A stretch of 64,000 nt of DNA from Mesorhizobium shangrilense (GTDB lineage: Bacteria; Pseudomonadota; Alphaproteobacteria; Rhizobiales; Rhizobiaceae), in contig NZ_JBEWSZ010000001.1 in assembly GCF_040537815.1 (NCBI RefSeq), positions 3,906,001 through 3,970,000 on the forward strand, read 5' to 3'. Shown one piece after another: positions 44,880 through 54,438 of this stretch. Below the pieces are notes generated by a model that was not told the DNA's origin, ran no database searches, and saw nothing but the letters and a program-made list of their open reading frames with translations. Position 1 is the first letter of the stretch. Each line of letters begins with the position of its first letter. The translations under genes were made by a program, and so were the position numbers.

Positions 44880-47054
44880 ATGGTCCAGCACACATCAATC
44901 CAGCCATCGGCGCCCTGGTTGCGGCTCGATGTCGACGATTCGGATTGGCAGAGCACGGAAGTCTCCGGTCTCGTGCGCTGGTATCACCAGATGCTGCTTA
45001 TTCGCCGTTTCGAGGAAAAGGTGCTCGACCTCGCCAATGCGGGGCTGGTGCACGGACCCGCGCATGCCAGCATCGGGCAAGAGGCGACGGCGGTCGGCGC
45101 CATGTCCGTGCTCGGCATCGGCGACCGCATCAACGGCACCCACCGCGCCCACCACCAGGTGCTGGCCAAGCTGGTCAACGCGCAGACGCCGGCGGGTTTC
45201 GATCCGCTCCACGACGCTTTCAACCCGGACATGCAGGGCTCGGTGCGCGGCCTGATGGCGGAGATCATGGGGCTCAACGCCGGCTATTGTGGCGGGCGGG
45301 GCGGCTCGATGCATATGCGCGACGATGCCTCCGGCATACCGGGCACAAGTGCCATCATCGGCGGCAACCTGCCTCATGCCGCCGGCTATGCGCTGGCCGA
45401 CAAGCTGCTTGGCACAGGCAACATCTCCGTCGCCTTCTTCGGCGACGGCACGATGATGGCCGGGCCTGCCTATGAGGCGATGAACATCGCCGCGCTCTAC
45501 CGCTTGCCGGTGATCTTCTTCGCCGAGAATAATTTTTATGCGGTCTCCACGCATGTCAACGAGCAGACGCGCGAGACGCGGCTGGCGTCGCGAGGCCCGA
45601 TGCTGGGCTTTCGCGGCATCGAATGCGACGGCATGGATGTGGTGGCGATCCACCATGCCATGCGCGAGGCGCGCCGAACGATCGAGGAAGAAGGCGGCCC
45701 GGTGCTGATCGAGGCGCTCTGCTACCGCTTCCTGCATCAGAGCGGCGCGCGCCCGGGCAGCGAGTTCGGCTACCGCACACGCGCCGAAGAGGATGCCTGG
45801 AAAGCGCGCGACCCGCTTGTCACGATGGCGGCACGCCTGAAGGCGATGGGTATTCTCAATGCCTCCGATCTCGCCACGCTCGACCAGCGCGTCATGGAGG
45901 TGGTCAACACCGCTGCGGATTCGCTGACCGAGATGAGCGGCAATGCGCTGCGCATTCCCGACCACCTGTGGCCGAGCGCCGATGAAGTCGACAACCAGAT
46001 CCGCGGCGATCTCTCGGAACTGAAGGATGAGCGTTTCCTGGAGATCGAGGATGTGCCGCCGGCCACGACCAGGCCGGTCAAGTTCATGGTCGCCGCGTCG
46101 GAGGTGATTGCCCGCGCTATGGAAAGGGATCCGCGCATCATCATCATGGGCGAGGATGTGCACCGGCTGCGCGGCGGCGTCTCCGGCGCCACCAAGGGCG
46201 CGCTCGAGCGCTGGCCTGAACGCGTGCTGGCGATGCCGATCGCCGAGAACGGTTTTGTCGGTGTCGCGCTCGGCGCGGCACTCTGCGGCCTGCGGCCGAT
46301 CGTCGAGATCATGTTCGGCGACTTCTGTCTGGTCGCCGCCGACCAGCTTTTCAATGCGGTGAGCAAGGTGCGGCACATGTTCGGCGGCGGTTTTCCGGTG
46401 CCGATCGTGGTCAGGGTCCGCGTCTCGCCGCACACCGGCTACGGCTCGCAGCATTCGGGCGACCCGTCGGGCTTGTTTGCCTTGTTCCCCGGATGGCGCA
46501 TCGTCGCGCCGACGACGCCCTTCGACTATATCGGCCTGATGAATTCGGCCTTGAAATGCGACGACCCGGTCGTCGTTATCGAACATGTCGAACTGTTTCC
46601 CAGCGAAGGCCCTGTTCCGACCGACGACCGCGACTATTGCGTGCGGCTGGGCAAGGCGAACGTCGTCAGGCCGGGCAGCGCCTGCACGCTGCTCACCAGT
46701 GCCAGCATGGTTTCCGTCGCCAGACAGGTCGTCGAGGAAACCGGCATCGATGCCGAGATCATCGACCTGCGCAGCCTCGACCCGACCGGGCTCGACTGGC
46801 CGCTGGTGGAAGCCTCGATCCGCAAGACCAACCGCGTCGCCATCCTCGAACAGGTGCAGCGCGGCCTGTCGCTTGGCGGACGACTGACGCAGGAGATTCA
46901 GGACCGCGTGTTCGACTATCTCGACCACGAGATCCTGCATGTGACGGGGAGCCTTTCGGCGCCCGTCGTATCGGCCCCGCTCAACCGCGCCGCACTGGGC
47001 GGCGCTGACAAGCTCAAGGCCGCGCTTCGATCCCTCACCGGTGTGAGCGGATAG
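44880..47054 (+). CDS. fused alpha/beta E1 component of a 2-oxoacid dehydrogenase
   Basis: The 724-residue product joins an E1 alpha domain (about residues 1-350, with the thiamine diphosphate site FFGDGTMMAGPAYEAMN ending in the Asn of FFAENN) to an E1 beta domain (about 395-724, GEDVHRLRGGVSGATKG onwards). Such enzymes decarboxylate branched-chain 2-oxoacids, pyruvate or acetoin-type substrates. No lipoyl-bearing E2 gene is adjacent. The flavin disulfide reductase at the right edge is not clearly an E3. Its substrate is open. It is followed at 43 bases by a binding-protein gene, so uptake and E1 seem linked. Confidence 0.85.
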   Translation: MVQHTSIQPSAPWLRLDVDDSDWQSTEVSGLVRWYHQMLLIRRFEEKVLDLANAGLVHGPAHASIGQEATAVGAMSVLGIGDRINGTHRAHHQVLAKLVNAQTPAGFDPLHDAFNPDMQGSVRGLMAEIMGLNAGYCGGRGGSMHMRDDASGIPGTSAIIGGNLPHAAGYALADKLLGTGNISVAFFGDGTMMAGPAYEAMNIAALYRLPVIFFAENNFYAVSTHVNEQTRETRLASRGPMLGFRGIECDGMDVVAIHHAMREARRTIEEEGGPVLIEALCYRFLHQSGARPGSEFGYRTRAEEDAWKARDPLVTMAARLKAMGILNASDLATLDQRVMEVVNTAADSLTEMSGNALRIPDHLWPSADEVDNQIRGDLSELKDERFLEIEDVPPATTRPVKFMVAASEVIARAMERDPRIIIMGEDVHRLRGGVSGATKGALERWPERVLAMPIAENGFVGVALGAALCGLRPIVEIMFGDFCLVAADQLFNAVSKVRHMFGGGFPVPIVVRVRVSPHTGYGSQHSGDPSGLFALFPGWRIVAPTTPFDYIGLMNSALKCDDPVVVIEHVELFPSEGPVPTDDRDYCVRLGKANVVRPGSACTLLTSASMVSVARQVVEETGIDAEIIDLRSLDPTGLDWPLVEASIRKTNRVAILEQVQRGLSLGGRLTQEIQDRVFDYLDHEILHVTGSLSAPVVSAPLNRAALGGADKLKAALRSLTGVSG

Positions 47055-47096
47055 AGCTGACGTATTGCCACAACGATCCGACAAGAAAATGGGAGA

Positions 47097-48704
47097 ATGA
47101 AGAGCATGACGATCCTACCAAAAACCAAGACCCGAGCGACCATCCTGGCGGCCGCGCTGCTGGCGACCAGCACTTTCTGGGCACCGGCCGCCTTCGCGCA
47201 GGACAGCAAGCCGCTGGTCATCGCGCGCAACATCGACCTCAACTCGCTCGATCCGCACCGCGCCTTCTGCGACACCTGCCAGATCTACAATTCGAGCGTC
47301 TATGAATCGCTGCTGACGCTGGACAAGGACAACAAGCTGATCCCGCTGCTCGCCTCGAAGTGGGAGGGCAATGCCGACCAAACCAGCTTCACCTTCACGC
47401 TCGACCCCGCCGCCAAATTCTCCGACGGTTCGCCGGTCGAAGCCAAGGACGTGAAATGGTCCTGGGAGCGCCTGAAGAACCTCAAGGGCTCCTCCTCCTT
47501 CCTGATGGACAATGTCGCTGATATCGAGACGCCGGACGCGCACACGGTCGTCGTCAAGATGGTCGCGCCGTCATCGGAATTCCTCAACATCGCGGCTGCG
47601 CCCTATACGGCCATCGTCAACAGCAAGGTCGCCGCCGAAGCCGGCGCCAAGGCCGATGCCGATGCCTCGACCACCGACAATGCCGAAGCCTGGTTCCTGC
47701 AGCATTCCGCGGGCAGCGCGCCTTTCGTGCTGAAATCCTATGAGCCCAATTCGGAACTGCGCCTGGCGCGCAATGACAAGTACTGGCGCAAGGCGCCGGC
47801 GCTGAGCGAAGTCGTCATCCGCCAGACCAAGGACGCGGTGGCGCAGGCGCAGATGCTGCAGAGCGGCACGGCCGACATCGCCATGCAGATCGACCCGGAT
47901 ACCGCCAAGACGATGACGAGCAGCGACATCAAGATCGAGACCGTGCCGTCCTACAACTTCATCTATGTGGCGCTGTCGCCCGGCGCCAAGGCCAACAAGG
48001 TGCCGCTGACGGCGGAGGTGCGCGAGGCCATCTCGCTCGCCCTCGACCGCCCAAGCATCCTCGACTTCACCATCGGCGACCAGGGCCAGCTGATCAGCGC
48101 GCCGATCCCGATCGGTTTCCCCGGCGGCTCGGGCTTCGAGGAGCAGCCCTATGATCTCGCCAAGGCGAAGGAACTGCTGGCCAAGGCCGGCCATGCCGAC
48201 GGCTTCGAAATGGAAGCGGCTTTCCCGGGCATGAACGTCTACGGCGTCGACCTGTCGCTGTTGATGCAGAAGGTCCAGCAGGACCTTGCCAAGGTCAACA
48301 TCAAGCTCGACCTGCAGCCGATCCCCTTCGCCAACTGGCGCGAACGCGTCAATGGCGACGGCATTCCGATGACGGCGGTGTTCTACGCGCCGGACTATTA
48401 CGGCACCTCGCAGTACATCGAATATTTCGGCATGACCAAGGGCAGCCCGTGGGCACGCCGCGCCGGTGCGGAGCGCGAGCCTTCGGTGCTCAACCCAAAG
48501 GAATCCGAACTCTACAAGGCAGCATTGGCTGCGAGCGGCGACGAAGCCGCCAAGCTGTGGCATCAGGCCGGCGAGGAAATGATCAAGGACAGGGTCATCC
48601 TGCCGCTGGTCAGCCCGAACCTGATCCTGGCCTACAAGTCGGACGTCAAGGGCGTGCGCTACAGCGCCTGCTGCAACCTGCCGCTGGCCGAGATCAGCCA
48701 CTGA
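47097..48704 (+). CDS. ABC transporter substrate-binding protein, family 5
   Basis: The 535-residue product is a periplasmic binding protein of the dipeptide/oligopeptide/opine class. It has a signal sequence (about residues 13-34, ending AAFAQ), the family opening VIARNIDLNSLDPHRAF and WEGNADQTSFTFTLDPAAKF near 85. It should serve the permease/ATPase operon at 55745-59726, which lacks its own binding protein. An ATG at 47106 is an alternative start with better spacing from GGGAG. Cys pairs (CDTC at about 59-62, CC near the end) suggest disulfides. Ligand unknown. Confidence 0.88.
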   Translation: MKSMTILPKTKTRATILAAALLATSTFWAPAAFAQDSKPLVIARNIDLNSLDPHRAFCDTCQIYNSSVYESLLTLDKDNKLIPLLASKWEGNADQTSFTFTLDPAAKFSDGSPVEAKDVKWSWERLKNLKGSSSFLMDNVADIETPDAHTVVVKMVAPSSEFLNIAAAPYTAIVNSKVAAEAGAKADADASTTDNAEAWFLQHSAGSAPFVLKSYEPNSELRLARNDKYWRKAPALSEVVIRQTKDAVAQAQMLQSGTADIAMQIDPDTAKTMTSSDIKIETVPSYNFIYVALSPGAKANKVPLTAEVREAISLALDRPSILDFTIGDQGQLISAPIPIGFPGGSGFEEQPYDLAKAKELLAKAGHADGFEMEAAFPGMNVYGVDLSLLMQKVQQDLAKVNIKLDLQPIPFANWRERVNGDGIPMTAVFYAPDYYGTSQYIEYFGMTKGSPWARRAGAEREPSVLNPKESELYKAALAASGDEAAKLWHQAGEEMIKDRVILPLVSPNLILAYKSDVKGVRYSACCNLPLAEISH

Positions 48705-48714
48705 GCGAAGAATG

Positions 48715-48742
48715 ACAGGGAGGCGGACAGCCGCCTCCCTGT
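48715..48742 (+). terminator. 12-bp stem terminator after binding-protein gene
   Basis: ACAGGGAGGCGG and CCGCCTCCCTGT form a perfect 12-pair stem with the loop ACAG, eleven bases after the stop. The run of T is poor, but stem strength and position fit a terminator or an mRNA 3' stabiliser. Confidence 0.7.
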
Positions 48743-48752
48743 TCCACCCATC

Positions 48753-48783
48753 TTGGAAGAACCAGCAAATCCTGTTCTTCCAA
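48753..48783. repeat. 10-bp-arm inverted repeat before aminotransferase gene
   Basis: TTGGAAGAAC and GTTCTTCCAA are perfect arms with an 11-base spacer. It lies between the terminator and the TGATATATCA box. The TTGGAA half is also present in the dyad at 44632-44654. Operator is the likely role. Confidence 0.55.
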
Positions 48784-48799
48784 CGCCAAATTCAATATA

Positions 48800-48809
48800 T
48801 GATATATCA
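48800..48809. promoter_or_regulatory. TGATATATCA operator of aminotransferase gene
   Basis: A perfect ten-base palindrome, identical to 44846-44855. It lies 18 bases before the chosen start at 48828. A GntR-type gene with a related box (50890-50897) lies next door, so that regulator is the natural candidate. Confidence 0.55.
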
Positions 48810-48827
48810 ATGAGCGGAGACCTCGCG

Positions 48828-50057
48828 ATGCCTTCCCTGATCAATTCCAAGGACCAGTTGCTGCGCGAGCGCGCGGCTTCGGTCATTCCGGGCGGCATGT
48901 GGGGCCACATGGCCACGCGCTATCTCGGCTCCGCCTATCCGCAGTTCTTCGAGCGCGCCGACGGCTGCCGGGTCTGGGATGTCGACGGACGCGAATACAT
49001 AGACCTGATGTGCAGCTGGGGTCCCAACATCCTCGGCCATCACCACCAGGCAGTCGAACAGGCGATCGAACGCCAGCGTCGTCTCGGCGACGCCATGAAC
49101 GGCCCGGGCGAAGTGCTGGTCGAGCTGGCCGAGCTGCTGGTGGAAACCGTTGCGCATGCCGACTGGGCCATGCTGCAGAAGAACGGCACCGACGCCACCA
49201 CGGCCTGCGTGACGATCGCGCGTGCCGGCACCGGACGGCGCAAGGTGCTGGTCGCGCGCGGCTCCTATCATGGCGCTGTGCCGTGGTGCACGCCTTCGCT
49301 CGCCGGCGTCACCACTGAGGACCGCGCCCATCTCATCCATTTCGACTACAATGACGTCGCCAGCCTGGAGGCTGCGGTCGAGCAGGCCGGCAACGATCTC
49401 GCTGCCGTCGTCGTCACCGCTTTCCGGCATGACATCGCCCGTGACCAGGAACTGCCAACCGCTGCCTTCGCCAAGCGGGCGCGTGAACTCACCACTGCCG
49501 CCGATGCGGCACTGATCGTCGACGATGTGCGGGCCGGATTCCGCATCGATCTCGCCGGGAGCTGGGAACCGCTCGGCGTGCGGCCTGATCTGTCGGCCTT
49601 CTCGAAGGCGATCGCCAATGGCTATCCGCTCGCCGCCGTCACCGGCAACGACCGCTTCCGCGAGGCCGCAACCAAGGTCTATGTGACAGGCTCGTTCTGG
49701 TATGGCGCGGTTTCCATGGCGGCAGCGGTCGCCACCATCAAGACGTTGCGCGACACCAAGGCGATCGCCACAATGAATGCAGCCGGCGAAAGGCTGCGCT
49801 CAGGCTTGGACGCCGCCGCCAGGAAGCATGGTCTGTCATTGCGCCAGACCGGCCCGGTGTCGATGCCGATGGTGCTGTTCGACGGCGATGCCGAGTTCCA
49901 GAAGGCCGATGCCTTCTGCGCGGCCGCCTTGCGCGAGGGCGCCTATTTCCACCCCAAGCACAACATGTTCCTCAGCGCCGCCCACACCGACCGTGATATC
50001 GACCTGGCGCTTCAGGCCGCCGATGCCGGCATGGCCGCGGCGGCGCAGGTGGCGTGA
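48828..50057 (+). CDS. class III aminotransferase (glutamate-1-semialdehyde aminomutase-like)
   Basis: The 409-residue PLP enzyme has the class III pattern: SVIPGGMWGHMATRYLG at the start, NGTDATTACVTIARAGTGR near residue 120, and the PLP Lys in SAFSKAIANGYP near 261. It is like glutamate-1-semialdehyde aminomutase but sits in a catabolic setting, so a role in amino-compound breakdown is more likely than in haem synthesis. The ATG at 48828 has GGAG at 48814-48817; the ATG at 48810 would put the operator over the ribosome site and is less likely. Confidence 0.85.
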   Translation: MPSLINSKDQLLRERAASVIPGGMWGHMATRYLGSAYPQFFERADGCRVWDVDGREYIDLMCSWGPNILGHHHQAVEQAIERQRRLGDAMNGPGEVLVELAELLVETVAHADWAMLQKNGTDATTACVTIARAGTGRRKVLVARGSYHGAVPWCTPSLAGVTTEDRAHLIHFDYNDVASLEAAVEQAGNDLAAVVVTAFRHDIARDQELPTAAFAKRARELTTAADAALIVDDVRAGFRIDLAGSWEPLGVRPDLSAFSKAIANGYPLAAVTGNDRFREAATKVYVTGSFWYGAVSMAAAVATIKTLRDTKAIATMNAAGERLRSGLDAAARKHGLSLRQTGPVSMPMVLFDGDAEFQKADAFCAAALREGAYFHPKHNMFLSAAHTDRDIDLALQAADAGMAAAAQVA

Positions 50058-50092
50058 AACGGCGCCTTATGCGAGGGGGAGAAACAGTTCGC

Positions 50093-50830
50093 TCAGCCGG
50101 CCGCCGATACCAGGCGGCCGTTCTGCGCCGCGCGGCGCAGTTCCTCGGGCGTGACCGCGCCGTCGTTCAGCCGTTCAAGCACTTTGACCAGCAGGCGGCC
50201 GCCTTCGATCATGTCCTGCTGGATGCCCTTGCGCACGCCGTTCTCGTCGCGCGCCCGCAGCGCGTCGAGGATGTCGAGATGCCGGTGCCGGCCGTCATAG
50301 GTCGGCCTGGCGTGCGGGTACTGGTAATTGACCAGCGGGCCGTTGCGCAGCCAGATCCCCTCGATGATCGCCAGCAGTTCCGGCATGCCGGCAGCGCGGT
50401 AGATCGAGTGGTGGAATTCCCAATTGTCGCGGACGGCTTCGAACCAGCGGCCATTGTCCTCGTTGGCAATCAGCTTCTCATGCACCGCGGCCAGGCGATC
50501 GATTTCGCGCGGCTCGATGCGCGTGGTGGCCGCCGCACCCGCCATGCCTTCGAGGTGCAGCCTTATGCTGCGCAGCTCAAGATATTGGGCGAGCGAAAGC
50601 TGGGCGACGGTGATCGATCGTCCGGCCTCCATCTCCAGGCCCTTCTCGCGCACCAACTGCATCAGCGCCTCGCGCACCGGCGTCTCGGACACATCGAGGC
50701 TGGCGGCGAGGTCGCGGATCTTGAAGCGATGGCCCGGCCAGAAACGGCCTTCCATCATGGCGCGGCGAAGCTCTTCGTAGACGCGGGTCGTCAGATTGTC
50801 GCGCGCGATCGGCGCGATGGAAGCAGTCAC
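50093..50830 (-). CDS. GntR-family regulator, FCD type
   Basis: The 245-residue product has an N-terminal winged helix-turn-helix (RVYEELRRAMMEGRFWPGHR, then IRDLAASLDVSETPVREALMQL) and an all-helical FCD effector domain with the metal-binding His pattern (EFHHSIYRAAG near residue 131, and RHRHLDILDAL near 178). A GTG at 50830 has GGAG eight bases upstream. It diverges from the acid-sugar kinase gene, with a TGATATCA box between. It probably represses its own promoter and the TGATATATCA-bearing genes until a small acid ligand binds. Confidence 0.88.
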   Translation of the reverse strand: MTASIAPIARDNLTTRVYEELRRAMMEGRFWPGHRFKIRDLAASLDVSETPVREALMQLVREKGLEMEAGRSITVAQLSLAQYLELRSIRLHLEGMAGAAATTRIEPREIDRLAAVHEKLIANEDNGRWFEAVRDNWEFHHSIYRAAGMPELLAIIEGIWLRNGPLVNYQYPHARPTYDGRHRHLDILDALRARDENGVRKGIQQDMIEGGRLLVKVLERLNDGAVTPEELRRAAQNGRLVSAAG

Positions 50831-50889
50831 ATCCAGTCTCCGTCCTTGCAGGGGCGCAGGCGTCGCCTGCGTCGAGCGAGCTGTGTATA

Positions 50890-50897
50890 TGATATCA
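50890..50897. promoter_or_regulatory. TGATATCA box between gntR-type and kinase genes
   Basis: An eight-base palindrome within GTATATGATATCAC, 60 bases before the GntR start and 50 before the kinase start. It shares ATATGATAT with the site at 48797-48805 but is shorter than the ten-base sites. Confidence 0.45.
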
Positions 50898-50946
50898 CGA
50901 ACGGCCTGACCATCGACATCGGACACGCAAAAATGAAGCGAAGCGC

Positions 50947-52317
50947 ATGACCGCGTCGATGAATTCCCTGTTGTTCGGCGCCATAGCCGACGATCTGACC
51001 GGCGGCACCGAACTGGCGTCGATGCTGGTGGCCAGAGGCATTCCAACGGGATGCACGGTTGGGCTCAACGCGCCGATACCGTCAGGCAATCTTGCCCATG
51101 TGATCCTCTTGAAGACGCGCGTCGTCGCGGCCGGCGACGCGGTCCGCCAGGTGCTGGAGGCCGCCGAGCGACTGGTTGAGGCCGGCGCACGGCAGATCTT
51201 CTTCAAATACTGCGCCACGTTCGATTCGACGCCGGCAGGCAATATCGGCCCTTGCGCGGAAGCGCTGCTGGAACGACTTGGCGGCGGCGTCACGCTGTTC
51301 ACGCCGGCGCTCTGCGAGACCGGCCGCACCGTCTATCAGGGGCATATGTTCGGCGGTTCGCAGCTGCTGGGGGAATCGCCCAAGCGTTTCGATCCGCTGA
51401 CACCGATGACCGATTCCAACCTGGTCCGCGTGCTGCAAGCGCAGAGCAAGGGCAAGGTTGGGCTGATGCCCTACCTGACCATCGATGCCGGCGCCGAGAC
51501 GATCCGGGACGAGATGCGGGAGAAAGGCGCGCGTGGCGAGACATTGCTTGTCACCGACACGATCCGCGAGCGCGATCTGGCGGCGATCGCGGAGGCCGCC
51601 TTCGACCTGCCTGTCATGACGGGCAATTCGTCGGTCGTAGCGCATCTGCCACCGGCCTGGCTGGCGCATGGGCTGCTGAAGTCCGACGATCTTGTTGCCG
51701 CAAGCCTGCCGGCTGTCGAAGGACCGGCGGCGGTGCTCGCCGGCAGCGTTGCCGACCGCACCATCGAACAGCTAGAACGTTTCGCAGAGAATAACCCGTT
51801 GCTGACCATCGATCTCGCCAGCGCCTTCACCGGCACTGATGTCATCGCCGAGGCGCGTGCCTTTGCCGAACGGCATTTGCCCGGCGCGATGATCGCCATC
51901 GCCACCACCGCGCCACAGCAAACAGTCGAGACGCTGCAACAGGCACATGGCCGCGATGCCGTGGCGGCAAAGGCTGAAGAGATACTGGCCGGGATCGCAA
52001 AAATTCTTGTGCGCGATTTCGGCGTGCGGCGGCTGGTGGTCGCCGGCGGCGAGACGGCCGGCTCGGTGGTCAAGGCGCTGGGCATCACCCGGATCGAAAT
52101 GGGCGCCTATGAAGGCCCCGGCCTGTCGCGCGCCATCGCCCATTTGCCCGGCCTGCCCTCCGATCCGCTGGCGCTGATGCTGAAATCGGGAAAGCTCGGC
52201 GGTCCAGATATCTTCGCCGACGTTCTGCACGACATGACACGGGCGACCACCATCGCGCCGGCAATCGACAGATGGCCACCGGCGAAGCCAACCATTGAGC
52301 CAAGGAAGACATCGTGA
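50947..52317 (+). CDS. otnK: four-carbon acid sugar kinase (3-oxo-tetronate kinase type)
   Basis: The 456-residue product is of the family of OtnK/DtnK-type kinases: GAIADDLTGGTELASML near residue 10 for the acid sugar and VVAGGETAGSVVKALG near 360 for ATP. OtnK phosphorylates 3-oxo-tetronates to the 4-phosphate. It is coupled to a class II aldolase gene (TGATG), and this pair is the normal end of L-threonate/D-erythronate breakdown to dihydroxyacetone phosphate and CO2. The dehydrogenase that makes the oxo acid is not seen in the pair's vicinity. Confidence 0.85.
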   Translation: MTASMNSLLFGAIADDLTGGTELASMLVARGIPTGCTVGLNAPIPSGNLAHVILLKTRVVAAGDAVRQVLEAAERLVEAGARQIFFKYCATFDSTPAGNIGPCAEALLERLGGGVTLFTPALCETGRTVYQGHMFGGSQLLGESPKRFDPLTPMTDSNLVRVLQAQSKGKVGLMPYLTIDAGAETIRDEMREKGARGETLLVTDTIRERDLAAIAEAAFDLPVMTGNSSVVAHLPPAWLAHGLLKSDDLVAASLPAVEGPAAVLAGSVADRTIEQLERFAENNPLLTIDLASAFTGTDVIAEARAFAERHLPGAMIAIATTAPQQTVETLQQAHGRDAVAAKAEEILAGIAKILVRDFGVRRLVVAGGETAGSVVKALGITRIEMGAYEGPGLSRAIAHLPGLPSDPLALMLKSGKLGGPDIFADVLHDMTRATTIAPAIDRWPPAKPTIEPRKTS

Positions 52318-52955
52318 TGGATACCGAAACCGCACGCGCAAAACTGATCGCCGCGACCGAGACACTGGACGCCAGCGGGATGAATGTCGGCACCACCGGC
52401 AATATCAGCGTGCGTACGACAGGCGGCATGCTGATCACCCCAACGGGAATAGCCACAAGCGCCCTGCGACCGGAGCAGATGGTTGTCATGCAGCTCGATG
52501 GATCCTGGGAAGGTGCATTCCGGCCGTCGAGCGAATGGGGAATGCATGCCGAGATCTACAAGGCCTTTCCCGAGGCCGGCGCCGTGGTGCATGCCCATCC
52601 CGACCATTGCGTCGCGCTGTCCTGCCTGCGCGAAGGGTTGCCGCTGTTTCACTACATGGTCGCGGGCTTCGGCGGCGATGATGTGCGCTGCTCGGACTAT
52701 GCGCTGTTCGCGTCAAGCAAACTGGCGGGGGTTGCCGTCGCGGCACTCAAGGGCCGCACGGCCTGCCTGCTCGCCAATCACGGCATGATCGCCTTCGGCG
52801 GCGATCTCGACACGGCGCTCATCCGTACCATCAAGCTCGAAACCCTGGCGCGGCAATATCTGCTGGCGCGCAGCGGCGGCACGCCAGTACTGATCGAAGG
52901 CAGCGAACTCGCAGCCATTCGCGGCCGCTACAAGACCTACGGCCAGCAGAAGTAA
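52317..52955 (+). CDS. otnC: class II aldolase family, 3-oxo-tetronate 4-phosphate decarboxylase type
   Basis: The 212-residue product has the class II aldolase metal site: HAHPDH near residue 91 and the later His of LANHGMIAFG near 150. With the kinase just upstream it would decarboxylate 3-oxo-tetronate 4-phosphate to dihydroxyacetone phosphate. The ATG at 52317 shares its A with the kinase stop. A short direct repeat of the last codons (CCAGCAGAAGTA at about 52943 and 52965) follows the stop. Confidence 0.85.
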   Translation: MDTETARAKLIAATETLDASGMNVGTTGNISVRTTGGMLITPTGIATSALRPEQMVVMQLDGSWEGAFRPSSEWGMHAEIYKAFPEAGAVVHAHPDHCVALSCLREGLPLFHYMVAGFGGDDVRCSDYALFASSKLAGVAVAALKGRTACLLANHGMIAFGGDLDTALIRTIKLETLARQYLLARSGGTPVLIEGSELAAIRGRYKTYGQQK

Positions 52956-52984
52956 TCGGCAGCCAGCAGAAGTAGGCAGCAGGC

Positions 52985-54421
52985 TTAATCGACCTGCAGG
53001 TGCGAGACGAACTTGCTGTTGAGATAGCTTTCCAGCGCGTCGGCGCCGCCCTCGGTGCCGTTGCCGGAATCGTTGATGCCGCCGAACGGCACCTCCGGCA
53101 GGGCCAGGCCATAATGGTTGATCGACACCATGCCGCTGGCAATGCCCGATGACATCCTGGCGGCACTCGCCGCCGAGCGGGTAAAGCCATAGGCGGCAAG
53201 CCCATAGTTGAGCCGGTTGGCTTCAGCCAGGGCTTCGGCCAGCCCGCTCACCGGGGTCATCAGCGCCAGCGGGCCAAACGGCTCCTCGTTCATGGCGCGG
53301 GCATCGGTCCCGACATTCGACAGGATCGTCGGTTCGAAGAAATAGCCGGAGTTGCCGATGCGCTTGCCGCCGGTAACGAGCTCGGCGCCTTTCTGCACGG
53401 CGTCGTGCACCAGTTCCTCCATCGCCTGCACGCGGCGCGGATTGGCGAGCGGGCCCATGGTGGTTCCCTCGGCAAGGCCGTCGCCAACCTTGATCTGGCT
53501 GACAGCCTCGGTGAAGCGACCGACGAAATCATCATAGACAGTCTCGTCGACGAGGAAGCGCGTCGGCGCGACGCAGATCTGGCCGGCATTGCGGAATTTC
53601 GACGCCACCATGGAGCGTGCGGCGCGGTCGAGATCGGCGTCGGGCAGGACGATGACCGGCGCATGGCCGCCGAGCTCCATCGTCGCCCGCTTCATGTGCA
53701 GGCCAGCAAGGGATGCCAGCTGCTTGCCGACCGGGGTCGAGCCGGTGAAGGAGATCTTGCGGATCACCGGATGCGGAATGAGATAGGCCGAGATTTCCGA
53801 TGGCGTGCCGTAGACGAGTTGCACGACACCGTTCGGCACGCCGGCATCGATGAAGGCGCGCACCAGTTCGGCGGGTGAGGCCGGCGTTTCCTCCGGGCCC
53901 TTGATGATGATCGAACAGCCGGCGGCAAGCGCGGCCGACAGCTTGCGCACCGCCTGGTTGAGCGGAAAATTCCACGGCGTAAAGGCCGCCACGGGGCCGA
54001 CGGGTTCCTTGACCACCGACTGGCTGACGCCCTCAAGGCGCGCCGGCACGATGCGGCCGTAGCTGCGGCGCGCTTCCTCGGCGAACCAGTCGATGATGTC
54101 GGCGGCGGCGAAGGCCTCCATGCGCGATTCGGCGATTGGTTTGCCCTGCTCGAGCGTCATCAGCGTGGCGATATGCTCGTTGCGCTCACGCAGGATGTTG
54201 GCGGCCTTGCGCATCAGCTTGGAGCGATCGAAGGGCGACACGCGCCGCCAGGTTTCGAAGCCCTTTGCCGCCGAAGCCAGTGCCTCGTCGAGGTCGTCGA
54301 TGCCGGCATGGGCGAGTGTGCCAAGCTCGGCTTCCGTTGCCGGATTGACGACGGGCATGGTCCGCCCGCCGCGTGCCGGACGCCACGAGCCGTCGATATG
54401 GAGGAGAACGTCGGGATACAT
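52985..54421 (-). CDS. aldehyde dehydrogenase, succinate-semialdehyde type
   Basis: The 478-residue product is an NAD(P)-aldehyde dehydrogenase like Gab[15 protein letters not shown] near residue 148, the Glu of [11 protein letters not shown] near 248 and the nucleophile Cys of [11 protein letters not shown] near 282. It would oxidise a semialdehyde to the acid. Its place after a CoA transferase and the ABC operon, on the same strand, suggests one catabolic transcript that takes up and oxidises an imported compound. Confidence 0.88.
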   Translation of the reverse strand: MYPDVLLHIDGSWRPARGGRTMPVVNPATEAELGTLAHAGIDDLDEALASAAKGFETWRRVSPFDRSKLMRKAANILRERNEHIATLMTLEQGKPIAESRMEAFAAADIIDWFAEEARRSYGRIVPARLEGVSQSVVKEPVGPVAAFTPWNFPLNQAVRKLSAALAAGCSIIIKGPEETPASPAELVRAFIDAGVPNGVVQLVYGTPSEISAYLIPHPVIRKISFTGSTPVGKQLASLAGLHMKRATMELGGHAPVIVLPDADLDRAARSMVASKFRNAGQICVAPTRFLVDETVYDDFVGRFTEAVSQIKVGDGLAEGTTMGPLANPRRVQAMEELVHDAVQKGAELVTGGKRIGNSGYFFEPTILSNVGTDARAMNEEPFGPLALMTPVSGLAEALAEANRLNYGLAAYGFTRSAASAARMSSGIASGMVSINHYGLALPEVPFGGINDSGNGTEGGADALESYLNSKFVSHLQVD

Positions 54422-54438
54422 GTCAGGCTCCGTAAAGG

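Noticed and set aside
44895..47084. A very long open frame on the minus strand, opposite the E1 gene.
   Set aside because: It mirrors a GC-rich gene in which third-position bias removes stops from the opposite strand; its translation has no family pattern.
52943..52976. Direct repeat of CCAGCAGAAGTA across the otnC stop codon.
   Set aside because: A short slippage duplication after the gene end; no function is suggested.
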